Shown in pieces: positions 9,418 through 16,576 of a stretch of DNA of 32,446 nucleotides. The position numbers were made by a program, and so were the translations under genes. Position 1 is the stretch's first letter; every line of letters begins with the position of its first letter. The notes under the pieces are model-generated. The model was not told the origin of the DNA and did not search any database. It was given only the letters and a program-made list of their open reading frames with translations. Source of the DNA: a virus; IMG/VR virus record IMGVR_UViG_3300044655_000820, positions 1 to 32,446 of that record; one strand, written 5' to 3'.

Positions 9418-11303
9418 GTAGTTGGATAGCGACAATACAGGTACTGGATACAAATTCAGTACCCAAAACACTTTACTTTTCAGATGATGGATATACAACA
9501 GCAGATGGTATTTATTATGAAGCCCGTATGCGTCAACCCGCTATTATAAACATAACTGGTAATGATGGTGGATTATTAAATGTGATGGCTAGTAATTCTG
9601 TTGGTGAAATTGAATTAGATAATACAGATGGTTATTTAGATTTCATGGCAGATTATTACATAGATGGTCGAGATTGTATATTGCAACTTGTAGACGACAA
9701 TAATATATTTACCACATGGTTTAGAGGTATTGTGACAAGACAATATCAAAAAGGCAATAATGTCTATCTAACTGTGAAATCTTTATCTGAAGCATTAGAT
9801 ACACCTTTTTCACTTAACCGTTATGATGGTTCAGGTGGTACACATGGCGTAGAAGGTTTGGCTACTGACATACGTGGTAATGTGAAACCCCGTATATATG
9901 GACGTGTAATAAATGCTACGCCTATATTGTGCAATGCTGCATTAGGTATATATCAAGTATCTGACTTAAGTACTTGTACTATCACAGCTGTGTATGATAA
10001 AGGTGCATTGTTAACACCAGAAGCATCACCTAGAGCTTCATTAGATGCTTTAGCTGGTTACACTTCTGGTGGTACTGATTATGATACTCCACCAGCAGAT
10101 GGATATTATGCATATTATCAAGGTTACTTTAGAATAGGCTCAATGCAAACTCAACAAGTCACTTGCTCAGCAGAGGATACTGTGATAAATGCAGGTGATG
10201 TATTTTTAAAAGTATGTCAAAGTATTTTATTCTCTAGTGGGGCTAGAACGATAGGAGAAGTTCCAGTAACGCTAAGTGATGTGCTTTATAAATACCAAGC
10301 GTCAGCATCAACTACAATCAAAATAAACAATGTGTTTAATGATGGCGCACCATTAGATTATGCAGGAACACCTTATGCGAGTTTATCTGAATTTAATAGT
10401 ACAGCTCCTCCTGTTGGAACATGGCGTGACTTTCAAGGGTATTTTAGATTAACACCTCCTATTGATGACCAATCTTACGATAGCATTAATGACCGTTGGA
10501 ATTCAATAATAATTAACAATGTGACATATAATTCAACTGACACAGCGATTACTTATGCGACTACACAAACTGTAGCTGTAAATACAGATTCAACTTATGG
10601 CATCGCTGCTGTATTAAATCCACTTGGACCGATTGGAATATATATAACAGCTGATACTACAATTAGACAGTTACTTGATAGTATTGTTTTATCTGGTGGA
10701 GCTTATTGGTGGTTTGGTGATGCTGTTAGTACTACTAACTATGCATCAAATAAAATTAACGTAGCCCTATATCAAGAACCTAGTTCTACTGCTGATATAA
10801 CTATTGAAAATTGGCAAATTATTTCTGTTGAGAGAACATCAACAGGTGTTGGTCAAAACGGCTTACCTATATATTCTGCTATGGCAAAATATGATAAAAT
10901 AGAAACTATACAAACTGATGTATATGGTGTAGTTAGTGATAACTTTAGAAGTTGGCAAGCGCGATTATTAATAGGTTCGCTTATAAATGAATCTGCTGAT
11001 TTAACTGTTAAAGCCAAACACCCACAAAGTACTCGTTTAGAGTTTAATAGTTTATGTCGTAACCAAACAGCAGTCAATACACGCACAACGGCTCTGCTAT
11101 CTTACTTTAAGAAAAGATGTGACATAGTTGATGCGGTAGCTTACTTCGATGAGCTTCCAAGAATAACATTAAATATGACAGTTAGACTTTACTATGACAG
11201 ATTAGGTTATACCAATGGAGTTAACTTTAGATTAGTTGGTTATGAGATTGACATTAAACGTAAGCGTGTGACTATGCGACTAATGGGGTATAAACTAATA
11301 TGA
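9414..11303 (+). CDS. Baseplate/tail-hub type structural protein
   Basis: A 629-residue protein whose ATG overlaps the tape measure stop (ATGA), with a GGAG upstream. The N-terminal part has the pattern of distal tail or hub proteins: IYYEAR, then GEIELDNTDGYLD, then DGRDCILQL. The middle has KPRIYGRV followed by IYQVSD and an AVYDKGALL segment. The last 130 residues (NQTAVNTRTTALLSYF to VTMRLMGYKL) resemble the C-terminus of prophage tail proteins of this type. A module ending in QGYFR occurs twice, near residues 197-245 and 304-345, which looks like an internal duplication. Position directly after the tape measure agrees with a tail-tip hub that nucleates tail assembly. The family is recognised from memory of similar proteins, so the exact role is inferred. 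Confidence 0.7.
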   Translation: MSSWIATIQVLDTNSVPKTLYFSDDGYTTADGIYYEARMRQPAIINITGNDGGLLNVMASNSVGEIELDNTDGYLDFMADYYIDGRDCILQLVDDNNIFTTWFRGIVTRQYQKGNNVYLTVKSLSEALDTPFSLNRYDGSGGTHGVEGLATDIRGNVKPRIYGRVINATPILCNAALGIYQVSDLSTCTITAVYDKGALLTPEASPRASLDALAGYTSGGTDYDTPPADGYYAYYQGYFRIGSMQTQQVTCSAEDTVINAGDVFLKVCQSILFSSGARTIGEVPVTLSDVLYKYQASASTTIKINNVFNDGAPLDYAGTPYASLSEFNSTAPPVGTWRDFQGYFRLTPPIDDQSYDSINDRWNSIIINNVTYNSTDTAITYATTQTVAVNTDSTYGIAAVLNPLGPIGIYITADTTIRQLLDSIVLSGGAYWWFGDAVSTTNYASNKINVALYQEPSSTADITIENWQIISVERTSTGVGQNGLPIYSAMAKYDKIETIQTDVYGVVSDNFRSWQARLLIGSLINESADLTVKAKHPQSTRLEFNSLCRNQTAVNTRTTALLSYFKKRCDIVDAVAYFDELPRITLNMTVRLYYDRLGYTNGVNFRLVGYEIDIKRKRVTMRLMGYKLI

Positions 11304-11309
11304 TAGACA

Positions 11310-11338
11310 TTGACTATTTTATAATATTGTGCTATAGT
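11310..11338 (+). promoter_or_regulatory. Putative sigma70-type promoter before tail-tip genes
   Basis: TTGACT at 11310-11315 and TATAGT at 11333-11338 are separated by 17 bases, in the only sizeable gap (67 bp) between genes of the + strand module. It would drive the tail-tip and fibre genes from 11371 onward. No transcription data are available. Confidence 0.55.
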
Positions 11339-11370
11339 GCAATGTGTTCTTATGATGAAGGGAAGTATTA

Positions 11371-12555
11371 ATGAGTAATATAATGTTGTGTCATCCAAAT
11401 AGATTATTGGAAAATACTGCTTTGTTATCTGTGTCAGCTGATTGGTCTACAACATTACCATTAGTAAATATATTATCACCGATATTACAAAAAAAAGCAA
11501 GAACAAAAACTTTTGCAGCTAATGTTCCAGCAACAGCTTGGTTTGCTGTGAATCTAAATAAAGTACCAGATAGATACATGGGTGCAGCTGCTATTATAAA
11601 TCATAATATGTCAACTGAAGGATTGATTAAATTTACTGTATATAAATCCAATCCGTATTTTTATAGCAATACTACTGCTACCATTAGTTCGTCAATGACA
11701 TTTACTGTTCCAGCTGGAACTATTATACCTTCAGGAACTACCGTAACAATTTATCCACATAGCTCTGACCCAAGTATAAACACTAATTATAAATTAGTAG
11801 GTACAGTAAGCGGTGGATTAGCTATTGGTGGAACATCATTGACTGTTAATATAACATCAATGCCAACAGGTGCTTCTGGAAAAATATTTAGTAAATGGTA
11901 CATTGGTGATGTGAAAACTTCTCAAATCAATACACCCGCTTGGGTGAGAGTTTGGACTAGAGTTTTTAGTACATCTGGTACACAGGCTATTTGGAATAGT
12001 ACTAATTTTTGGAATGGTTTAGTTGAAGAAGAACAACGCACTAGTTTTACTGGAATTCATATATCACAATTATATACATCTGGTGGTACAGGTTCAGTAA
12101 AAGAACAAGCTTACGGTACACACATGAGTGTTGAGATGTATGACCCCAGTCAACCAGCTGGATATAATTTTATTGATTTTGGTAGATTATTTATAGGTCA
12201 ATTTACAGCTCCAGTTGTAAACCCAGAATATGGTTCTGTTGAATTTGGTTATGTTGATAATTCAGAAATGCAACAAGCTAATAATGGAACAAAGTATTTT
12301 TATGAAAAAAGAAAAACAAGAACTGTGTCAATGAGTTGGAATCACCTAGATGTTGATGAAGCATTGGGTGGCATCTATGATGCCTATCGTGCGCAAGGCA
12401 TATCTCGTGAAATATTATATGTGTATAGCTTAGCACCATTTGAACCGTACATTTATGCAAAATCATTCTTAGGTCGATTCACATCCCTAAATGCAATAAA
12501 CCAACCTAACCCTGGATTATATTCAGCTTCAGTAAATATAGAGGAAATTTTATAA
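11371..12555 (+). CDS. Putative tail-tip structural protein
   Basis: A 394-residue protein with a purine-rich site (AAGGGAAG) before the ATG. The N-terminal third (LPLVNIL, RYMGAAAIINHNMS) resembles phage tail proteins with a jelly-roll or discoidin-like fold that begin by listing values along an axis. A beta-rich Thr/Ser/Gly insert lies at about residues 100-165. Conserved-looking aromatic segments follow (AWVRVWTRVF, WNSTNFWNG). The C-terminal part has a hydrophilic KYFYEKRKTRTVSMSW segment. It ends with TAATG, overlapping the next gene by one base, so the two are probably translationally coupled. Its place between hub and fibres suggests a structural tail-tip role, which is inferred from context. 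Confidence 0.6.
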   Translation: MSNIMLCHPNRLLENTALLSVSADWSTTLPLVNILSPILQKKARTKTFAANVPATAWFAVNLNKVPDRYMGAAAIINHNMSTEGLIKFTVYKSNPYFYSNTTATISSSMTFTVPAGTIIPSGTTVTIYPHSSDPSINTNYKLVGTVSGGLAIGGTSLTVNITSMPTGASGKIFSKWYIGDVKTSQINTPAWVRVWTRVFSTSGTQAIWNSTNFWNGLVEEEQRTSFTGIHISQLYTSGGTGSVKEQAYGTHMSVEMYDPSQPAGYNFIDFGRLFIGQFTAPVVNPEYGSVEFGYVDNSEMQQANNGTKYFYEKRKTRTVSMSWNHLDVDEALGGIYDAYRAQGISREILYVYSLAPFEPYIYAKSFLGRFTSLNAINQPNPGLYSASVNIEEIL

Positions 12556-13388
12556 TGGCAAACTCAGTAACCTTCCCAATAACAGGACACACATATACTG
12601 ACGACTCTGACCCTAATACTGGATTAGATGGTGGTGGTCACGTACTTAGATTTGTGCCAGCATTATCTGATGTAGTAACTGCAGCAGCAGGTGTTGTGAA
12701 TACTATTAATCAAGGTATTTCACAAATTAATTCAATTGCAGCTACTGTGACACAATCAGCTAGTACAGCTGGAACATTTGTTTCTACATTGACTTTAGCT
12801 AAAGGTTCTTTATCTTTTACATTAGGTCAAACATACAAAGCATTTTCAATTGGTCAAACAGTCAATATAGCTGATGAAACTGGTCTACATGTTATGTCTG
12901 GAACAATAACAGCATTTGTTTCATCAACTGGTGCTATGTCTGTAAATGTGACTACATTACTTGGTTCTGGTACTTATACAAGTACATGGACTGTATCTGT
13001 TGGTGCAGCAATGCCTGGTACAATGACATTCCCACCAGATATTGACCAAGTCGGTTATATGAATATGCCGCAGAATATTCAATCAGCTAATTATACTTTA
13101 GCATATAGTGACCAAGGTAAACATATTTATCATCCAATGGCTGATACTACGCCAAGAACATTTACGATACCCACACATGCTTCAATGGCTACCAAATATC
13201 CAAACGGAACTGTAATAACAATTATCAATGACACCAATGCGGGTGTGATTACAGTAACAACAGCTGATTCATTGGTTTTGGCAGGAACTGGTACAGTCGG
13301 TGATAGAACTATATCTGCTAATGGTATCGCAACTATTACTAAGATGACCGATACTCGCTGGATTATTGCTGGTTCTGGGGTTTTATAA
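12555..13388 (+). CDS. Putative tail fibre or tail-tip protein
   Basis: A 277-residue protein rich in Thr, Ser, Val and Gly. The first third contains a short alanine-rich helical stretch (about 35-75), followed by a beta-rich insert. The last 110 residues hold a domain seen at the end of many phage fibre proteins: YTLAYSDQGKHIYHP, TPRTFTIP, then GTVITIINDT and a final W-I-I-A-G-S-G strand. This domain probably trimerises or caps a fibre, as a general property of such proteins. Both ends are joined to neighbours by TAATG overlaps, which places it in one translational unit with the flanking tail genes. Confidence 0.65.
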   Translation: MANSVTFPITGHTYTDDSDPNTGLDGGGHVLRFVPALSDVVTAAAGVVNTINQGISQINSIAATVTQSASTAGTFVSTLTLAKGSLSFTLGQTYKAFSIGQTVNIADETGLHVMSGTITAFVSSTGAMSVNVTTLLGSGTYTSTWTVSVGAAMPGTMTFPPDIDQVGYMNMPQNIQSANYTLAYSDQGKHIYHPMADTTPRTFTIPTHASMATKYPNGTVITIINDTNAGVITVTTADSLVLAGTGTVGDRTISANGIATITKMTDTRWIIAGSGVL

Positions 13389-15292
13389 TGACTGGTATAT
13401 TATTAACATTAGTATCACGAGGTAGTACTACTTTGGCGTATACTGTATCGCCAGTTATTAGTGGAACTGCAGCTGAACGTGAAGTATTAACTGTATCAAA
13501 TGGAACATGGTTAGGAGCAGTACCTATTACATATAGTTATCAATGGTTTTCAAATAACGCACCTGTATTAACTGGCGCAACATCATACACAGTACAAGCT
13601 TCAGATATAGGTTATAATATATATTGTCGAGTTTCAGCAACTAATTTCTATGGAACTATTGTTGCCGAATCATTGCAGACGACTGTTGTTACACAAGGAG
13701 TTCCAACTAAACCAGTTGTTACTTATAATGGATTATCAACAACAGGGGTTACTCTAAATTGGTCAGCTAGTGAAAGCGGCATAACAGGTTATGATGTTTA
13801 TAACAATACTACAAAATTAACACCATCTCCTATAACAGCATTGACATATGCTGTAACAGGGTTAACGGCACAATCAAGTTATCCATTTTATGTGAAAGCT
13901 ATTAATGCAATAGGTACTACATCATCAGATGTTTTGAATGTGATAACCGATGCCAACGCACCTACTGGTTTAACACAATCGTCTATTACAAGTACTGAGT
14001 TTACATTATCTTGGACTGTGACAAGTGGTGTGTCATACACTATTTTTAATGATAGCACACAATTTGGTAGCGCACAAACAACTGGTAACGTGGCTATAAC
14101 AGGATTATCACCACAAACAGCATATACGTTCTATGTTAAAGCTACTTCAACTGGAAGCACTAATGCAATATCATCAACTGGTTTTGCTATAACTACAGCT
14201 CCAGCAGTACCAACTGGTCTATCGGCTTCAGCTATTGGTCAAAATGGGTTTACTATAAATTGGACTGGTGTAGCAGGTGTTACTTATCAAATATTAAATA
14301 ATACAACTTCAGTTACAACTGGAATAGTTGGGACAAATGGAGCTATGTCATATAATGTTACTGGATTAGGTACATATACAAGCTATCCGAGTTTTTATGT
14401 TAAAGCAAGTAATATTAGCAACGGTATTACATCAACAACACAATCATCTCCATTATCAGTTCAAACAACAAAAGCAATATTAACATTATCTGGTGCATTT
14501 GGAAACTCAGCTAATGTTAATACAATAAATAATGCTTATTTAACAGCCAGAGGTTTATCAAATTCTGTACCAACAGATATTTATATAACTAACATGTATG
14601 GTTCAATGTCATCGTCAAATTTATCTGGCGGCATACCTATTGTAGTTGACCATGCTTTATCTGGTACAGCTTCTGGTACAACATTAACAATGACAGTTGA
14701 TGCTGGATATAGCATTCAAGGTAGAGCTGGTACGTATAGTACAACAAATATGTATGTTCTCGGTGGTGGTGCTGCGTTACTTATTTATTATGCTGCTGAA
14801 CATGGAAGAATAAATTTAATAAATAACGGTACAATTGCAGCTGGCGGTGGTGTAGGTGGTAGAGGTGGAGGTGGAGCGCGTCCAGCTCAAGGTGACGTTG
14901 GTCAGCCAGGTGGAGATGCAATATATATAAACAATGGTTACGGTTCGGGAAATATTAATTTATATATAACCAATAATGGTAATATTTATGGCGGTGGCGG
15001 TGGGGGTGGCGGTGGCGGATGTGGTACAGGTACTGGTAGCACTAGTGCAAGTAGTCCTTCTGGAGCAAGTAATTGGACAGGTGGTTCTGGTACACAAGGT
15101 TCACAATCACCTGGTTATGGTGCAGGTGGCTCTGGAGGAGGTGCTGGACAAGCTGGTAGTGCTGGTGGTGCTGGTAACGGTGGTGCTGGTGCTGGTGGAG
15201 CAGCAGGTAGAGCTATATTTACTGGTTGGACCAATAGTGGTTTTAATTGGGTAACTACAGGGACTATTCTTGGAACTATATCTCATATCTAA
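13388..15292 (+). CDS. Ig/FN3-domain tail adhesin with glycine-rich C-terminal region
   Basis: A 634-residue protein. Residues 1-100 resemble an Ig-like domain (YSYQWFSNN, YNIYCRVSATN). Three fibronectin type III-like domains follow at about 104-193, 195-277 and 278-365, each with an L-N/S-W strand and a YPFYVKA-like strand. Residues 485-611 are extremely glycine-rich, with GGVGGRGGGG, a run of ten Gly followed by Cys at about 535-545, and many GGAG repeats, ending in a Trp-containing strand. Such glycine-rich blocks occur in phage adhesins of the T-even gp38 type, where they form polyglycine helices. This is the likely receptor-binding protein. It is the last large gene of the tail module and has no recognisable chaperone next to it. 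Confidence 0.75.
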   Translation: MTGILLTLVSRGSTTLAYTVSPVISGTAAEREVLTVSNGTWLGAVPITYSYQWFSNNAPVLTGATSYTVQASDIGYNIYCRVSATNFYGTIVAESLQTTVVTQGVPTKPVVTYNGLSTTGVTLNWSASESGITGYDVYNNTTKLTPSPITALTYAVTGLTAQSSYPFYVKAINAIGTTSSDVLNVITDANAPTGLTQSSITSTEFTLSWTVTSGVSYTIFNDSTQFGSAQTTGNVAITGLSPQTAYTFYVKATSTGSTNAISSTGFAITTAPAVPTGLSASAIGQNGFTINWTGVAGVTYQILNNTTSVTTGIVGTNGAMSYNVTGLGTYTSYPSFYVKASNISNGITSTTQSSPLSVQTTKAILTLSGAFGNSANVNTINNAYLTARGLSNSVPTDIYITNMYGSMSSSNLSGGIPIVVDHALSGTASGTTLTMTVDAGYSIQGRAGTYSTTNMYVLGGGAALLIYYAAEHGRINLINNGTIAAGGGVGGRGGGGARPAQGDVGQPGGDAIYINNGYGSGNINLYITNNGNIYGGGGGGGGGGCGTGTGSTSASSPSGASNWTGGSGTQGSQSPGYGAGGSGGGAGQAGSAGGAGNGGAGAGGAAGRAIFTGWTNSGFNWVTTGTILGTISHI

Positions 15293-15312
15293 AATTAATT
15301 TGGAGAATAAAG

Positions 15313-15504
15313 ATGCCATCAAAATCAGCAGCGCAACATAAAACAATGTTAGCAGCAGCACACAACAAAGCCTTTGCTAAAAAAGTTGGCATCCCAATGT
15401 CAGTAGCAATTGACTTTATGAAGGCTGATAAAAAAGCTGGCAAATTTAAAGCCAAAGAAAAACCAAAAGCTAAAACCAAAACTAAGTCAAAGTCTAAGGG
15501 CTAA
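15313..15504 (+). CDS. Small basic phage protein (MPSKS type)
   Basis: A 63-residue protein. The ATG at 15313 is chosen because GGAG lies at 15302-15305; a longer frame from 15247 would overlap the adhesin gene without a ribosome site. The first half (MPSKSAAQH, AHNKAFAKKVGIP, IDFMKADK) resembles small conserved phage proteins of unknown function. The last 20 residues are almost only Lys, Ala, Thr and Ser, like a histone H1 tail, so nucleic acid or envelope binding is possible but not shown. It overlaps the following membrane protein gene by TAATG. Confidence 0.75.
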   Translation: MPSKSAAQHKTMLAAAHNKAFAKKVGIPMSVAIDFMKADKKAGKFKAKEKPKAKTKTKSKSKG

Positions 15505-15779
15505 TGGACATTTTGACATTTGCTGGTGAGGTTGGTTTTCCAATAGCAATAGCGTTAGCTGGGATATATTTTGTCTTGCTAACGCTAAAGTTTATCCTAT
15601 TAAGTGTACAAGGTTCAATACAAGAATTGATTATTATAATGAAAAAGTTAGATAATCGTGTGACATGTATGAGCAATGACATCATAAAAATAGACATACT
15701 TGCATCAAATATGTTGGACTTAAAACCAGACATGGATAGAATTTCTCGTTCTGAAAAAGCCGATACAAGGAAAGATTAA
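15504..15779 (+). CDS. Small membrane protein, holin-like (first of a pair)
   Basis: A 91-residue protein with one hydrophobic segment at about residues 10-36 preceded by VGFPIAIA, then an amphipathic helix and a charged C-terminus. It joins its neighbours by TAATG on both sides. The GFPI motif at the membrane and the I-x-x-L-x-x-x-I helix recall YvrJ-type small proteins, a tentative likeness. It shares a pattern with the next gene: GFP, YFV, then a helix with N-D-x-I-x-I/L. End-of-module position and single membrane pass suit a holin or accessory lysis protein, but no lysis gene is adjacent on this strand. Confidence 0.6.
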   Translation: MDILTFAGEVGFPIAIALAGIYFVLLTLKFILLSVQGSIQELIIIMKKLDNRVTCMSNDIIKIDILASNMLDLKPDMDRISRSEKADTRKD

Positions 15780-16027
15780 TGGAATTACAAGAACTTGCTA
15801 ATAGTTTAAATAGATTTGGATTTCCCGTAATTGCATCGGGTGGTATGGGATATGTGATTTACTTTGTATGGATTTGGGCAACTACAATAGTAAAACCATT
15901 ACTATCAGAAGCTATAGATGTGTTGATTGCATTAGTTGACCGCATAAGATTATTGGACAATGATGTGATACGGTTAACCCAAAAGATTAATGTGGCATTG
16001 TCATACAAAAATAAAAGCCCCAATTAA
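15779..16027 (+). CDS. Small membrane protein, holin-like (second of a pair)
   Basis: An 82-residue protein with a hydrophobic, Trp-containing segment at about residues 13-36 (GFPVIASGGMGYVIYFVWIW), then a helix with LDNDVIRL. It appears paralogous to the preceding 91-residue protein, with matching GFP, YFV and N-D-x-I features at similar spacing. It starts in the TAATG of the previous gene. Its stop codon sits in the loop of the terminator hairpin at 16013-16036. A membrane role is clear; holin function is inferred. Confidence 0.6.
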   Translation: MELQELANSLNRFGFPVIASGGMGYVIYFVWIWATTIVKPLLSEAIDVLIALVDRIRLLDNDVIRLTQKINVALSYKNKSPN

Positions 16028-16036
16028 GGGGCTTTT
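16013..16036. terminator. Bidirectional rho-independent terminator between convergent modules
   Basis: AAAAGCCCC (16013-16021), loop AATTAA, then GGGGCTTTT (16028-16036). The A and T runs on both sides allow it to work in either direction. It separates the rightward tail module from the leftward replication and lysis module. Confidence 0.9.
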
Positions 16037-16042
16037 TAGTAT

Positions 16043-16516
16043 CTAGGCAAATTGCCCACTCTTTAGCACTAAGGCTAATTCAGTAGCTCGACCATGTACC
16101 TGCCTAGCCCATCGTGAGTGTAATAACTCATTAGAAGCTAATTGATACTTATTGTTACGAATATACTTAACAGCTTGTTTGAATGATGATAAACCACCAA
16201 CGCCCATGTTATAACTCATGTCGAGCATCACATATTGCACATTGTTTGGCAGTGTACCGTACCATTCAAAATTAACTGCTAACTCATCATTTAATTTGTG
16301 ACACATCTTTTTAGCCAACGATGTTGCTTGCCACTTTGTTATGCCATCATGTTTTAATTTTGAAATTTCAGCTTTAGGCAAAGCCAATGGGTTTTGTGTA
16401 AGGCTATAACCATAGCCAATTGAATAACCATTAGAATCTTTATACTGCTTAGTTCTAAATCCTTCGTGAGCAATCGCTCCGTTCAAACAAACAGCTAACA
16501 ATGTACTTGCAATCAT
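16043..16516 (-). CDS. GH24 (T4-type) lysozyme with hydrophobic N-terminus
   Basis: A 157-residue protein preceded by AGGAAG. Residues 1-16 are hydrophobic and end in AIA, so they may be a cleavable signal or a signal-arrest-release anchor. The catalytic region follows: HEGF with Glu 18, YKDSNG with Asp 27, and YSIGYG, where Ser 32 stands at the usual catalytic Thr. Later GH24 features are present: MLDMSYNMG, SSFKQAV and WARQVHGRATEL. It should cut peptidoglycan in the periplasm. It resembles the degenerate protein encoded at 20290-20718 over most of its length. It is the last gene of the leftward module, just downstream of the DNA polymerase and just before the shared terminator. Confidence 0.82.
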   Translation of the reverse strand: MIASTLLAVCLNGAIAHEGFRTKQYKDSNGYSIGYGYSLTQNPLALPKAEISKLKHDGITKWQATSLAKKMCHKLNDELAVNFEWYGTLPNNVQYVMLDMSYNMGVGGLSSFKQAVKYIRNNKYQLASNELLHSRWARQVHGRATELALVLKSGQFA

Positions 16517-16539
16517 AATTACTTCCTCAATTTTAAAAA

Positions 16540-16576
16540 CTTAATATTAACATATTAATCTTAAGATAATATTAAG
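16540..16576. repeat. AT-rich inverted repeat between polymerase and lysozyme genes
   Basis: CTTAATATTA (16540-16549) and TAATATTAAG (16567-16576) form perfect 10-base arms, with the short palindrome ATCTTAAGAT in the middle (16558-16567). The right arm covers the polymerase stop codon. It may be an operator or weak terminator; with only A/T-rich pairs, its role is uncertain. Confidence 0.4.

Noticed and set aside
14976-15254. Open frame of 92 codons in another + strand frame over the glycine-rich region
   Set aside because: It is a Val/Leu-rich shift product of GGT/GGC repeats inside the adhesin gene.
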